Part shown: piece by piece, positions 1-8,913 of the stretch
Position numbering within the stretch: the stretch's first letter is position 1
Layout: each line of letters starts with the position of its first letter
Origin: Gammaproteobacteria bacterium
GTDB taxonomy: Bacteria > Pseudomonadota > Gammaproteobacteria > Xanthomonadales > Xanthomonadaceae
Direction of reading: 5' to 3'
Length of the DNA stretch: 16,859 nucleotides
NCBI GenBank assembly: GCA_012510865.1
Contig: JAAZHF010000067.1
Location: forward strand, 1 to 16,859
The notes under the pieces: model-generated
The model's database searches: none
Told to the model about the DNA's origin: nothing
The model's input: only the letters and a program-made list of their open reading frames with translations
Position numbers and translations under genes: made by a program

Positions 1-68
1 ACGTGCGCACGCACTATCCCGCCGACGGCATCGCCGGGGCGCTGGCGAAGGCGCTCGCGCAAGGCTGA
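1..68 (+). CDS. C-terminal end of an unidentified protein (partial)
   Basis: Reading in the frame that ends at the TGA at 66-68 gives an open tail of about 21 residues ending in ALAKALAQG. Only this tail lies in the window, so the start and all diagnostic motifs are missing. The neighbouring metB-like gene makes a methionine-pathway gene an attractive guess, but the tail lacks the His-Asp signature expected near the end of a MetX-type acyltransferase, so I do not assign a function. The codon style (G/C in third positions) fits real coding sequence. Confidence 0.5.
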   Translation, partial: VRTHYPADGIAGALAKALAQG

Positions 69-106
69 ACCACGGCCGGCGGCCTGTCCGCCCCGGGGCC
101 GGCTGC

Positions 107-112
107 TACAAT
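107..112 (+). promoter_or_regulatory. candidate -10 box (TACAAT) upstream of the metB-like gene
   Basis: TACAAT matches the sigma-70 -10 consensus at five of six positions and stands out as AT-rich in very GC-rich DNA. It lies 33 bases before the ATG at 145. The best -35 candidate at 17-base spacing is CTGTCC (84-89), which is weak. This would be the only clear promoter for the metB-wzm-wzt-glycan chain. A GCCGGC/GCCGGC inverted repeat (75-80 and 98-103) just upstream could end transcription of the previous gene, but it has no T tract. Confidence 0.4.
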
Positions 113-144
113 CCGGCGTTCCCCCGCCACCCGAGACACGCTGC

Positions 145-1320
145 ATGGAAAAGCCGACCGCGCCGCACCAGGGACGGCACCGACTGGGCACGCTGGCGAT
201 CCATGCCGGACAGTCGGTCGACCCCTCCACCGGGGCGGTCATGCCGCCGATCTACGCGACCTCGACGTATGCGCAGTCCAGCCCGGGCGTGCACCAGGGC
301 TTCGAGTACTCGCGCACGCACAACCCGACGCGCTTCGCCTACGAGCGCTGCGTGGCCGGGCTGGAGGGCGGGACCCGCGGCTTCGCGTTCGCCTCGGGGC
401 TGGCGGCCACCGCCACCCTGCTGGACCTGCTCGACACCGGCAGCCACGTGGTCGCGATGGACGACCTGTACGGAGGCCGCTACCGCCTGTTCGAACGCGT
501 GCGGCGGCGCAGCGCGGGGCTCGACTTCAGCTTCGTCGACCTCGGCGACGAGGCCGCCTTCGAGGCGGCGATCCGCCCCGGAACGCGCATGGTCTGGGTC
601 GAAACGCCGACCAACCCGATGCTCAAGGTCGTCGACCTCGCCGCGGTATCCGCGATCGCCAGGCGCCACGGGCTGCTGGTTGTGGTCGACAACACCTTCG
701 CCTCGCCGGCGCTGCAGCGCCCGCTGGAGCACGGTGCCGACATCGTCATGCACTCGGCGACCAAGTTCCTCAACGGCCATTCGGACATGGTCGGGGGCAT
801 GGTGGTGGTCGGCGACGACGCGGACCTCGCCGAGCGCATCGCCTTCCTGCAGAACTCGGTCGGTGCGGTCCAGGGACCCTTCGACAGCTTCCTCGCCCTG
901 CGCGGGCTGAAGACGCTGCACCTGCGGATGCGGGCGCACTGCGAGAACGCGCTGGAGCTCGCGCGGCGCCTGGAGGGCCGCCGCGGCATCGGCAAGGTGA
1001 TCTACCCGGGCCTGCCTTCGCACCCGCAGCACGCCCTGGCCGGCCGCCAGATGGACGGCTTCGGCGGCATTGTCAGCGTCGTGCTCGAGGGCGGCTTCCC
1101 CGCGGCCAAGGCGTTCTGCGAGCGGCTCGAGCTGTTCACGCTGGCGGAATCCCTCGGCGGCGTGGAGAGCCTGGTCAACCATCCGGCCGTGATGACTCAC
1201 GCGTCGATCCCGCCCGAGCGCAGGCAGGCGCTGGGCATCGTCGACGGCCTGGTGCGACTGAGCGTCGGCGTCGAGGACATCGAGGACCTGGCGGCTGACG
1301 TCGAAGCGGCACTGGGCTGA
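145..1320 (+). CDS. metB: cystathionine gamma-synthase-type PLP enzyme (MetB/CGS family)
   Basis: This is a Cys/Met-metabolism PLP enzyme of 391 residues, the usual family length. It probably makes cystathionine from an activated homoserine and cysteine in the cytoplasm, or acts in the related gamma-lyase or sulfhydrylase reaction. Visible motifs are YSRTHNPTR (55-63), which contacts the cofactor phosphate of the partner subunit, VDNTFASP with Asp182 for the pyridine nitrogen, and SATKFLNGHSD with the Schiff-base Lys207. The late ESLGGVESL motif has the Glu typical of the gamma-synthase/gamma-lyase group rather than beta-lyases. The ATG at 145 has only a weak ribosome site, but the conserved RLGTLAIHAGQ segment begins soon after it. 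In Xanthomonas, metB marks one edge of the LPS locus, and here wzm starts 2 bases after the stop. Choosing between gamma-synthase, gamma-lyase and sulfhydrylase is not possible from sequence alone. Confidence 0.9.
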   Translation: MEKPTAPHQGRHRLGTLAIHAGQSVDPSTGAVMPPIYATSTYAQSSPGVHQGFEYSRTHNPTRFAYERCVAGLEGGTRGFAFASGLAATATLLDLLDTGSHVVAMDDLYGGRYRLFERVRRRSAGLDFSFVDLGDEAAFEAAIRPGTRMVWVETPTNPMLKVVDLAAVSAIARRHGLLVVVDNTFASPALQRPLEHGADIVMHSATKFLNGHSDMVGGMVVVGDDADLAERIAFLQNSVGAVQGPFDSFLALRGLKTLHLRMRAHCENALELARRLEGRRGIGKVIYPGLPSHPQHALAGRQMDGFGGIVSVVLEGGFPAAKAFCERLELFTLAESLGGVESLVNHPAVMTHASIPPERRQALGIVDGLVRLSVGVEDIEDLAADVEAALG

Positions 1321-1322
1321 CC

Positions 1323-2174
1323 ATGGGGGGCGACGCTCCATCGGCGGCGCGTGACGCCCCCGGTCGACTGATGCGTTCGCGCAACCCGTTCGCCGCGTTC
1401 GGGCGCCACCGCAACCTGACGCGGGAACTCGTGCGCAACGAGATCCTCGGGCGCTACCGCGGCGCGACCTTCGGCATGCTGTGGTCGCTGATGAGCCCCT
1501 TCCTGATGCTGGTGGTCTACACGATCGCCTTCGGCAGCATCCTCCGGGGGCGCTGGCCGCAGGTGGGCGAGACCCACGCCGAGTTCGGGCTGGTGATCTT
1601 CGTCGGCATCTTCGTGCACGGCTTCTTCGGCGAGTGCTTCACCCGCGCGCCGCGGCTGATGCTGGAGAACGCCAACTACGTCAAGCGCGTGGTCTTCCCG
1701 CTCGACATCCTGCCGTGGACGATGGTGCTGGCCGGGCTCTTCCACCTCGCCATGAACGTGCTGGTCTTCTGCCTGCTGAGCTTCTTCGTCTACCGGCAGC
1801 TGTCGCCCCTGGTGGTGCTGCTCCCGCTGGTGCTGGCCCCGCTGGTGCTGCTGACCGTGGCGGTGTCCTGGGTGATGGCCTCGCTGGGCGTGTACCTCCG
1901 CGACATCGCCCAGGTGGCACCGGTGGTGTCCACGGCGCTGTTCTTCCTGTCCTCGGCGATCATCCCGGTGGACGCCGTGCCGGACCAGTACCAGGCGGTG
2001 TTCCGCCTCAACCCGCTGACCTTCTTCATCGACCAGGCGCGAGCGGTCGCGCTCTGGGGACAGCAGCCGGACTGGGCCGCCCTGGGCTGGGCCGCGCTCG
2101 GCGGGCTGGTGGCGGTGTTCGCCGCGCACGCATGGTTCCGCCGGACCAGCCGGGGGTTCGCGGATGTCCTCTGA
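1323..2174 (+). CDS. wzm: O-antigen/polysaccharide ABC transporter permease (Wzm)
   Basis: This is an ABC-2 type permease of 283 residues that forms the membrane channel exporting a lipid-linked polysaccharide across the inner membrane. The N-terminal cytoplasmic segment LVRNEILGRYRGATFGMLWSL is the typical Wzm/KpsM/TagG entry sequence. About six hydrophobic helices follow, including one at FLMLVVYTIAFGSIL and one at LFFLSSAIIPV near the usual family position, with a final helix ending in WFRR. The ATG at 1323 is only 2 bases past the metB stop. An in-frame ATG at 1371 would give 267 residues, closer to the common family size, and neither start has a convincing ribosome site. The last 11 bases overlap wzt, which indicates translational coupling with its ATPase partner. 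Confidence 0.93.
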   Translation: MGGDAPSAARDAPGRLMRSRNPFAAFGRHRNLTRELVRNEILGRYRGATFGMLWSLMSPFLMLVVYTIAFGSILRGRWPQVGETHAEFGLVIFVGIFVHGFFGECFTRAPRLMLENANYVKRVVFPLDILPWTMVLAGLFHLAMNVLVFCLLSFFVYRQLSPLVVLLPLVLAPLVLLTVAVSWVMASLGVYLRDIAQVAPVVSTALFFLSSAIIPVDAVPDQYQAVFRLNPLTFFIDQARAVALWGQQPDWAALGWAALGGLVAVFAAHAWFRRTSRGFADVL

Positions 2175-3564
2175 GGTCGTCATCCGCGTCCGCGGGCTGG
2201 GCAAGTCCTATCCCGTGTTCGACAAGCCCTACGAGCGGCTGGCGCAGCTCGTCCTCCCGGGCGCCCGGGGCCGCGGCGACTTCCAGGCGCTTTCGGACGT
2301 GTCCTTCGACGTCCGCCGCGGCGAGGCCGTGGGCATCATCGGCCGCAACGGCTCCGGCAAGTCGACCCTGCTGCAGGTCGTATGCGGCACCCTGCAGGCG
2401 AGCGCCGGCTCGGTCCAGGTGCAGGGCCGGGTCGCGGCGCTGCTCGAGCTGGGCGCCGGCTTCAACATCGAGTTCACCGGGCGCGAGAACGTCTTCCTCA
2501 ACGGCAGCATCCTGGGCCTGACCCGGCAGCAGGTCGAGGACCGGCTGCAGGACATCCTCGACTTCGCCGAGATCGGCGAGCACATCGACCAGCCGGTCAA
2601 GACCTATTCGAGCGGCATGTTCGTGCGCCTCGCGTTCGCGGTGGCCGCCCACTGCGATCCGGAGATCCTGATCGTGGACGAGGCGCTCGCGGTCGGCGAC
2701 GTCTACTTCCAGCGCAAGTGCTACCGCCGCATCGAGGAGCTGCGGGAGCGCGGCTGCACGCTGCTGCTGGTCACGCACTCGACCGGCACCCTGGTGCAGA
2801 TGTGCGACCGGGGCATCCTGCTGGAGGACGGCCGCGTGCTGTTCGACGGCGACTGCGGCGCGGCGGTCCGCGAGTACATGAAATGCCTGTTCGGCACGCA
2901 CCATGGCGCCGCGGAAGACGCCGGCGCGGGCGAGGCCGCGGCCGCGGATTCGGCCGCGCTCACCGGCGGGGGCGGTGCCGCAGGGGACGGGTCCGGGCCG
3001 GCGCGGATCGATCCGGCGGCGGCCGAGCGCGCCGTGCTGCTGGCCGGGGGCGATCGCGACCTGTTCGCCACCCGCGCGGGATACAACCGCGGCGAGACGC
3101 GGTTGGGCGACGGCAGGGCGCTGCTGGCCGATTTCGTGGTCGGCAGCAGCGCCGGCCAGGGCCCCGTGGTGCCTGCGCGCGAGCCGTTCCGGGTCCACGC
3201 GCGCTATGTGTTCCGGGAGTCGATCGACCGCCTGATCTTCGGCATGCACCTGCGCACGGTGGACGGACTGCAGATCTACAGCAGCAACACCTCGATGGCC
3301 AACCAGGGCCTGTTCGCCTGCCAGGCGGGCCAGGTCCAGGTGGTGACGTTCAACCTGCGCTGCGCGCTCCTCCCGGGCCAGTACTTCCTCGGGCTCGGCG
3401 TGTCGCGCTACCAGGAGGGAGGCAACGAGATCGTGGCCATCGACCGGCGCGTGGATTCGGTGGTGCTGACCGTGCTCGGCCGGGAAGGCGAGGCCAACGG
3501 GTACGCGGACATGGAGTGCGCGATCGCGGTCGATCCCGCGCCCTTCCAGGGGGCTTCGGCATGA
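2164..3564 (+). CDS. wzt: O-antigen ABC transporter ATPase with C-terminal carbohydrate-binding domain (Wzt)
   Basis: This 466-residue ATPase powers export through Wzm. The nucleotide-binding domain shows Walker A GRNGSGKS (60-67), the signature YSSGM (148-152), Walker B ILIVDE (168-173) and the switch His205 in LLVTHS. Residues about 241-285 form an Ala/Gly-rich linker. Residues about 305-455 form the extra beta-rich domain found in the long Wzt class, where it recognises a chemical mark at the non-reducing end of the finished O chain (known from E. coli O8/O9a). The extra domain suggests that this exporter reads a terminal modification; the specific mark cannot be read from the sequence, but two methyltransferases are encoded nearby. 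The gene overlaps wzm by 11 bases and shares ATGA (3561-3564) with the next gene. Confidence 0.94.
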   Translation: MSSEVVIRVRGLGKSYPVFDKPYERLAQLVLPGARGRGDFQALSDVSFDVRRGEAVGIIGRNGSGKSTLLQVVCGTLQASAGSVQVQGRVAALLELGAGFNIEFTGRENVFLNGSILGLTRQQVEDRLQDILDFAEIGEHIDQPVKTYSSGMFVRLAFAVAAHCDPEILIVDEALAVGDVYFQRKCYRRIEELRERGCTLLLVTHSTGTLVQMCDRGILLEDGRVLFDGDCGAAVREYMKCLFGTHHGAAEDAGAGEAAAADSAALTGGGGAAGDGSGPARIDPAAAERAVLLAGGDRDLFATRAGYNRGETRLGDGRALLADFVVGSSAGQGPVVPAREPFRVHARYVFRESIDRLIFGMHLRTVDGLQIYSSNTSMANQGLFACQAGQVQVVTFNLRCALLPGQYFLGLGVSRYQEGGNEIVAIDRRVDSVVLTVLGREGEANGYADMECAIAVDPAPFQGASA

Positions 3565-6500
3565 GCGCGCGTCCGGCGCGCCTGCTGGTCGCGGCGCCCA
3601 ACGCGGGCGGAGAGTTCCTCGCGACGCCGGGCCGGGCGGCGGTGCGGCTCATCATCACGGTGGACACCGTCGGCATCACCGCGACGCCGTCCGGCTTCGT
3701 GCTTGCGCGCCAGTCCGGCGTGGACAGCATCCTGCGCATCGTGGACGCCGACGGCCTGCGGCTCCACGATTTCGGGCCGGGGCACCTGGACCTGCACGAC
3801 GTGCGCTGGATCGATGGCAGCCTCTACGTCGCCTGCACGATGACCAACAGCGTGCTGCAGCTCGGCGCGGACCTGGCCGAGCTCCGCCGCTGGACGCTTC
3901 CCGGCGAGCCCGATTCGATCCACCTGAACTCCATCGCCATGCACCGCGGGCGCCTGCTGGTCTCCGTGTTCGGCGACTTCGCGACCCATCGCGGCTACAA
4001 GGGCCTGACCCGGGGCGCGGGGCGCGTGCTCGACCTCGAGACGTCGGAGGTCGTGGTCGACGGCCTGTCCCAGCCGCACTCGCTCACCAGCGACGGCGAC
4101 CTCCTCTGGCTGTGCGATTCGGAGGCGCATGCGATCCGCGCCTTCGACGGCGCCAGGGAAGTGGTGGCGCACGACGTGGGTGGCTATGCCCGCGGGCTGC
4201 TGCTCGCCGGGGACGTGGTCCACGTCGGACTGAGCCGGCCGCGCGGGGAGGACGCAGCGGGCGGGGCGACCCTGCTGGTGCTCGACCGCGCCACGCTGCG
4301 CGAGCTCGAGCGGATACCGGTCGGGGCCGGCGAGATCTACGACATCATCGACGCCGGCGACGACGCGCGCGAGGCCATGCTGCTGCGCGCCGCCCTCGAC
4401 GAGAGCGCCGCCGAGGGCGTGGCGGCGCGGGAGCGCCAGCGTGCCCTGGAAGCGGAGCGCGACGAGCGTTCGCGCTGGGCCCTGTCGCTGGACGGGGAGC
4501 TGGCGGCGGCGCGAGAGCGGCTTTCGCAGCTCGAGCGGGAACGCGGCGACTGGGCCGGCGCGGTCGCGGAGGAGACCGAGCTCCTGCGCGCCCGCGCCCG
4601 GGAGATGGAGGTCGCACGCGACGAGCGTTCGCGCTGGGCGCTTTCGCTGGAGGCGGAGCTCGCCGAGGCGCGCAGCGCGCACGAGGCCCTCGCCGCGGAC
4701 CTCGAGTCGCGCACGCGCTGGGCGAAGTCCCTGGAAGGCGAGCTGGCAGCCGCGCGCGAGGCCTACCGCCAGCTCGAGTCGGAGCTGGCCGGCCGCACGG
4801 AGTGGGCGCAGTCGCTGGGCGCCGAGCTCGAGCAGGCCCGCGAGGCCCACGCCCGGCTCGAGACCGAGCTCGCCAGCCGCACGGAGTGGGCGAAGTCGCT
4901 GGACGCCGAACTCGCGCGGGCGCGCGAGGCCCATGCCGCCCTGGAGTCCGAGCTCGCCGGGCGGACCGGATGGGTACGCGCGCTCGAGTCCGAACTCGAG
5001 CAGGAGCGGGCCGGAAGCGCCACGCTCCGCTCCGGGCTCGCGGACGCCTCGGCCCGGCTCGAGGAGCAGCAGGGCCGCCTGGTCGCGCTGCACGCGCAGC
5101 TGGAAGGCCTGCAGGCCACGCTCGATGCGCAGTACGCGCAGGCCGGCGAACTGCGTGCCCTGCTGGATGGACGCGACCGCTACGAGGCGGAGCTGCGCAA
5201 CCACGTGCTGGCGATGCAGCGGTCCCGCTCCTGGCGGCTCACCGCTCCGCTGCGGCGCGCCATCGCGCGCCTGCGCGGCGGCGCCGCCGAATTGTCCATG
5301 CCGGCCCCGCCGCCGCGCGTCGGCAGCCTGGGCGGAGGCGGATTCGGCCCCGCCGACATCGCGTTCCCCGAGGTCGACGCGCCGCTGGTGTCCGTCGTCA
5401 TCCCGACCTACGGCAACCTGCCGTACACCCTGGGCTGCCTGCGGTCGCTGCAGCTGGCCGGCGCCGACGTGCCCTTCGAAGTGCTGGTCTTCGAGGACGC
5501 GTCCGGCGACCCCGACATCGACCAGCTGGCCTCGATCCCGGGACTGCGCTACCACCGCAACCCGGAGAACCTCGGTTTCATCCGCTCCTGCAACCAGGCC
5601 GTGGACGCCGCGCGCGGCACCTACCTGTGCTTCCTCAACAACGACACCGAGGTCACCCCGGGCTGGCTGGACGCCCTGGTCGACGTGTTCCGGACACGGC
5701 CCGACGCGGGCATCGCCGGCTCCAAGCTGGTCTATCCGGACGGGCGCCTGCAGGAGGCGGGCGGCATCGTCTGGCGCGACGCCTCGGCCTGGAACTACGG
5801 CCGCCTTGGTGACCCCGCGGCGACCGAGTTCAACTACGTCCGCCGCGTCGACTACTGCTCGGGCGCCTCGCTGATGGTGCCGCGCGCGCTGATGGCCGAA
5901 CTCGGCGGGTTCGACGAACACTACGTCCCGGCCTACTGCGAGGATTCGGACCTCGCGTTCAAGGTCCGGGAGCGCGGCCTGCAGGCCTATTACACGCCCT
6001 TCTCGACCGTGGTCCACCACGAGGGCATCTCGCACGGGACCGACACCGGCACCGGCATCAAGGCCTACCAGGTGGCCAACCAGCGCAAGTTCGCCGAGCG
6101 CTGGGCGGCGGCGCTGGCCTCGCACTATCCCAATGCGGTCAACGTCGCGCGCGCGCGCGAGCGCGCCTGGGACAGGCCGGTGGTGCTGGTGGTCGACCAC
6201 TACGTGCCGCAGCCCGACCGCGACGCCGGCTCCAGGACCATGGTGGCGTTCATGCAGCGCCTGCTGGAGGCCGGCTGCGTGGTCCGGTTCTGGCCGGACA
6301 ACCTGTACTTCGACCCGGTGTATGCGCCGCGCCTGCAGGCGATGGGCGTCGAGGTCCTGCACGGCGCACGCTGGGCCACGGGCCTGGCCACCGCGCTGCA
6401 GTCCTGGGAGGGCGACGTCGACGCGGTCCTGCTGTCCCGACCCGAGGTCGCGGATCGGCACCTCGCCGCGGTGCGGGCGCACTCGCGCGCCCGCGTGGCC

Positions 6501-7289
6501 TATTACGGCCACGACCTGCACTACCGGCGGATGCGCCAGGAGGCCGGGGTGCTCGGCCGCAGCGGGCTCGACGAGGACGCGGCCGCCATGGAGCAGCTGG
6601 AGCGCTCGCTGTGGCGGCAGGCGGACACCATCCTCTATCCCTCGTCCGAGGAGGCCGAGGCGGTGCGCGCACTCGAGCCGGGCGTCGACGCGCGCCCGGT
6701 CGTCGCCTACGCCTTCGACGAATTCGTCGCCGACGCAGTGCCCGCGGGCCGTGCCGGCCTGCTGTTCGTGGCCGGCTTCGCGCATCCGCCGAACGTCGAC
6801 GCCGCGCGCTTCCTGGTGCGCGAGGTCATGCCGCTGGTCCGGGCGCAGGAGCCGTCGCTGCAGCTGTCGCTGGTGGGCGCCAACCCGTCGCCCGAGGTGA
6901 TCGAACTCGCCGGCCCGCTGGTGGAGGTGACCGGCTTCGTCAGCGACGCGGAACTGGCCCGCCGCTACCGCGAGGCCCGGGTCGCCGTGGTCCCGCTGCG
7001 CTTCGGCGCCGGGGTCAAGAGCAAGGTCGTCGAGGCGCTGCAGCAGGGCCTGCCGCTGGTGACCACCACGGTTGGCGCGCAGGGACTGCCCGGCGTGGAG
7101 TCGGTCTGCGGCGTCACCGACGATCCGGCGGCCATCGCCGCCGGCATCCTCGCGCTCCTGCGCGACGACGCGCTCTGGCAGGCGCGCTCGGCGGCGGGCG
7201 CGGCCTATGCGCGCCAGGGCTTCTCGCGCGAAGCGATGTCGCGGCAGCTCCGCGACGCGCTCGGCATCCTCGATGGAGACCGCCCATGA
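3561..7289 (+). CDS. large fusion glycosyltransferase: beta-propeller, repeat coiled coil, GT2 and GT4-like domains
   Basis: The protein has 1242 residues if it starts at the ATG in the ATGA overlap with wzt. Upstream in-frame codons lie inside wzt and are a shadow. Residues 1 to about 265 are beta-strand-rich, with repeated phrases such as [15 protein letters not shown] and [18 protein letters not shown]. They resemble the DUF4915-type propellers, a match I infer by eye. Residues about 270-550 are a charged coiled coil with a 28-residue tandem repeat. [11 protein letters not shown] (555-565) is a linker often seen before GT2 domains. The GT2 domain has SVVIPTYG (from 611), NNDTE (693-697) and the acidic EDSD (794-797) expected for the catalytic base. 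The last ~350 residues resemble a GT4 domain, with [16 protein letters not shown] around Glu1158 and a following G-rich acceptor loop. No signal peptide or membrane span is visible, so it should act on the cytoplasmic face of the inner membrane. The linkages formed are unknown, but the downstream genes suggest GDP-heptose as a donor. Confidence 0.85.
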   Translation: MSARPARLLVAAPNAGGEFLATPGRAAVRLIITVDTVGITATPSGFVLARQSGVDSILRIVDADGLRLHDFGPGHLDLHDVRWIDGSLYVACTMTNSVLQLGADLAELRRWTLPGEPDSIHLNSIAMHRGRLLVSVFGDFATHRGYKGLTRGAGRVLDLETSEVVVDGLSQPHSLTSDGDLLWLCDSEAHAIRAFDGAREVVAHDVGGYARGLLLAGDVVHVGLSRPRGEDAAGGATLLVLDRATLRELERIPVGAGEIYDIIDAGDDAREAMLLRAALDESAAEGVAARERQRALEAERDERSRWALSLDGELAAARERLSQLERERGDWAGAVAEETELLRARAREMEVARDERSRWALSLEAELAEARSAHEALAADLESRTRWAKSLEGELAAAREAYRQLESELAGRTEWAQSLGAELEQAREAHARLETELASRTEWAKSLDAELARAREAHAALESELAGRTGWVRALESELEQERAGSATLRSGLADASARLEEQQGRLVALHAQLEGLQATLDAQYAQAGELRALLDGRDRYEAELRNHVLAMQRSRSWRLTAPLRRAIARLRGGAAELSMPAPPPRVGSLGGGGFGPADIAFPEVDAPLVSVVIPTYGNLPYTLGCLRSLQLAGADVPFEVLVFEDASGDPDIDQLASIPGLRYHRNPENLGFIRSCNQAVDAARGTYLCFLNNDTEVTPGWLDALVDVFRTRPDAGIAGSKLVYPDGRLQEAGGIVWRDASAWNYGRLGDPAATEFNYVRRVDYCSGASLMVPRALMAELGGFDEHYVPAYCEDSDLAFKVRERGLQAYYTPFSTVVHHEGISHGTDTGTGIKAYQVANQRKFAERWAAALASHYPNAVNVARARERAWDRPVVLVVDHYVPQPDRDAGSRTMVAFMQRLLEAGCVVRFWPDNLYFDPVYAPRLQAMGVEVLHGARWATGLATALQSWEGDVDAVLLSRPEVADRHLAAVRAHSRARVAYYGHDLHYRRMRQEAGVLGRSGLDEDAAAMEQLERSLWRQADTILYPSSEEAEAVRALEPGVDARPVVAYAFDEFVADAVPAGRAGLLFVAGFAHPPNVDAARFLVREVMPLVRAQEPSLQLSLVGANPSPEVIELAGPLVEVTGFVSDAELARRYREARVAVVPLRFGAGVKSKVVEALQQGLPLVTTTVGAQGLPGVESVCGVTDDPAAIAAGILALLRDDALWQARSAAGAAYARQGFSREAMSRQLRDALGILDGDRP
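4461..5010 (+). repeat. tandem 84-base (28-residue) coiled-coil repeat
   Basis: Trp codons of the fusion glycosyltransferase fall at residues 331, 359, 387, 415, 443 and 471, exactly 28 residues (84 bases) apart. A further unit with Trp306 is shifted by 3 residues. The unit reads approximately RTxWAxSLxxELxxAR followed by a Leu/Glu-rich second half, so each unit equals four heptads of helix. The middle units are also close at DNA level (for example around 4789-4870 and 4873-4954), which points to expansion by duplication. Such in-frame units could be gained or lost by recombination without breaking the gene. Confidence 0.85.
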
Positions 7290-8314
7290 CCGTTCGCGCA
7301 CGCGCGCCCCTGCGCCTCGGGCTGGCCGGGGGCGGCACCGACGTCGCGCCCTACTGCGACCTGCACGGCGGCTACGTGATGAACGCCGCGATCGACCGCC
7401 ATGCCTACGCGATCGTCGAGGACGGCGACGGCGACACGGTCGAATTCCAGACGCTCGACCACGGGGGCCACGCGCGCTTCCGGCGCGGCGAGGTCACCAC
7501 GGCCGACCCCGGCCTGCAGCTGCTGACCGGCGCCTACGCGCGGATCTGCCGCGACTTCCTCGGCGGCGAGCAGCCGTCGCTGCGCGTGCGGAGCTATTCC
7601 GATGCACCGCCGGGCTCGGGCCTGGGTTCGTCCTCGACGATGGTCGTCGCCCTGGTGGCGGCGCTGGCCGAACACTTCTCGCTGCCGCTTGGCGAGTACG
7701 AGCTCGCCCACCTGGCCTACGAGATCGAGCGCGGCGACCTGGCCCTGGCCGGTGGCAAGCAGGACCAGTACGCGGCGGCCTTCGGCGGCTTCAATTTCAT
7801 GGAGTTCCATCGCGACGACCGCGTCATCGTCAACCCGCTGCGGATCAAGGACTGGGTGCTGGCCGAGCTCGAGGCGTCGGTGGTGCTGTACTTCACCGGT
7901 GTCTCGCGGGAATCGGCGCGCATCATCGACGAACAGTCGCGCAACGCCGCCAGCGGGAACCAGGCCTCCGTGGACGCGATGCATGCGCTCAAGGAGGAGG
8001 CGGTGCAGATGAAGGAGGCCCTGCTGAAGGGCGACCTGGCCGGCTTCGCGCGCACGCTGCAGGCCGGCTGGGAGGCCAAGAAGCGCATGGCCAACAGCAT
8101 CACCAACCCGATGATCGACGCGGTCGAGGCGCTGGCCCGGGCGAACGGCGCGGTTGCCACCAAGGTCTCCGGGGCGGGCGGAGGCGGCTTCATGATGTTC
8201 GTCTGCGATCCCTGCGACCGGGTGCGGCTTTCGCGCGCGCTTGCCGCCGAGGGGGGCAGGCTGCTGGAGTTCCATTTCAACCCCACCGGTGCGGTGGCAT
8301 GGAGGGCGCCATGA
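7286..8314 (+). CDS. hddA: D-glycero-alpha-D-manno-heptose 7-phosphate kinase (HddA, GHMP family)
   Basis: A GHMP-type kinase of 342 residues that should add phosphate to C1 of D-glycero-D-manno-heptose 7-phosphate, the second step to GDP-heptose. Motif 1 is [14 protein letters not shown] near residues 7-20. The ATP loop [11 protein letters not shown] is at 108-118, followed by [13 protein letters not shown] (156-168) with the FGGFNFMEF phrase typical of HddA-like kinases. Motif 3, [10 protein letters not shown], is at 293-302. The start is the ATG in the ATGA shared with the glycosyltransferase stop. The longer upstream open frame lies inside that gene and is rejected. Related fucose or galactose kinases are possible, but the neighbours gmhA, hddC and gmhB make heptose the best substrate. 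Confidence 0.9.
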   Translation: MTVRARAPLRLGLAGGGTDVAPYCDLHGGYVMNAAIDRHAYAIVEDGDGDTVEFQTLDHGGHARFRRGEVTTADPGLQLLTGAYARICRDFLGGEQPSLRVRSYSDAPPGSGLGSSSTMVVALVAALAEHFSLPLGEYELAHLAYEIERGDLALAGGKQDQYAAAFGGFNFMEFHRDDRVIVNPLRIKDWVLAELEASVVLYFTGVSRESARIIDEQSRNAASGNQASVDAMHALKEEAVQMKEALLKGDLAGFARTLQAGWEAKKRMANSITNPMIDAVEALARANGAVATKVSGAGGGGFMMFVCDPCDRVRLSRALAAEGGRLLEFHFNPTGAVAWRAP

Positions 8315-8913
8315 GGGACGTGATCCGGGCCGAGCTCGGCAAGACCATCGCCAACTTCGAGGCCATGGCCGCCGACCCGGCGATCGCCGACGGCATCGTC
8401 GCCGCGGTCGGCCTCTGCACCGCCGCCCTGCGCGCGGGCAACCGCCTGCTGATCGCCGGCAACGGCGGCAGCGCGGCCGACGCCCAGCACTGGGCCGGCG
8501 AGCTGGTCAGCCGCTTCTACTACGACCGTCCCGGGCTGGCCGCGATCGCCCTGACCACCGACAGCAGCATCCTCACCGCGATCGGCAACGACTACGGCTA
8601 CGACTACGTCTTCGCGCGCCAGGTCGAGGCCCTGGGGCAGGCCGGCGACGTGCTGCTCGCGATCTCGACCTCCGGCCGCTCGCCCAACATCGTGCGCGCC
8701 GTGGAGGCGGCCCGGGCGCGCGGAATGAAGGTGGTCGGCTTCACCGGCAACGGCCCGGGCGGCCGGGCGCTGGCCGGGCACTGCGACGTCTGCTTCCAGG
8801 TGCCATCGGACGAGACGCCGCGGATCCAGGAAGGCCACGAGTTCATCGGCCACACCGTGTGCGCCCTGATCGAAGCGGAAATGCATCCGCGCCCCGCGAC
8901 GCATGGCGGCTGA
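8311..8913 (+). CDS. gmhA: phosphoheptose isomerase (GmhA, SIS domain)
   Basis: A SIS-domain isomerase of 200 residues that converts sedoheptulose 7-phosphate into D-glycero-D-manno-heptose 7-phosphate in the cytoplasm, the first step of the heptose pathway. The phosphate-binding and metal-site phrase GNGGSAADAQHWAGELVSRF spans about 50-69, and STSGRS sits at 119-124. His60, Glu64, Gln173 and His181 occupy positions matching the zinc ligands of E. coli GmhA. The ATG at 8311 overlaps the hddA stop (ATGA) and has GGAGG at 8301-8305 as ribosome site. An ATG at 8299 is also in frame but would place the ribosome site inside the gene. Related SIS proteins such as DiaA share the fold, but the operon supports GmhA. 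Confidence 0.92.
   Translation: MRDVIRAELGKTIANFEAMAADPAIADGIVAAVGLCTAALRAGNRLLIAGNGGSAADAQHWAGELVSRFYYDRPGLAAIALTTDSSILTAIGNDYGYDYVFARQVEALGQAGDVLLAISTSGRSPNIVRAVEAARARGMKVVGFTGNGPGGRALAGHCDVCFQVPSDETPRIQEGHEFIGHTVCALIEAEMHPRPATHGG

Noticed and set aside
2382..3560. Upstream extension of the glycosyltransferase frame inside wzt
   Set aside because: The translated stretch is Arg/Gly/Pro-rich without family motifs, and wzt itself is fully supported. The ATGA overlap at 3561 is a natural start.
6146..6159. Run of seven CG dinucleotides, considered as a phase-variable tract
   Set aside because: It encodes an Ala/Arg linker between the two glycosyltransferase domains, is short, and is expected at this GC content. 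I see no sign of slippage.
6611..7285. Upstream extension of the hddA frame
   Set aside because: It lies inside the GT4-like domain in another frame and shows only low-complexity residues. The GHMP motif begins right after the ATG at 7286.
3408..7301. Open frame of 1297 codons on the minus strand opposite the large glycosyltransferase
   Set aside because: Stop codons are rare on the antisense strand of GC-rich genes. The predicted protein is an Arg/Gly/Ala/His-rich shadow with no motifs, while the + strand frame has clear domains.
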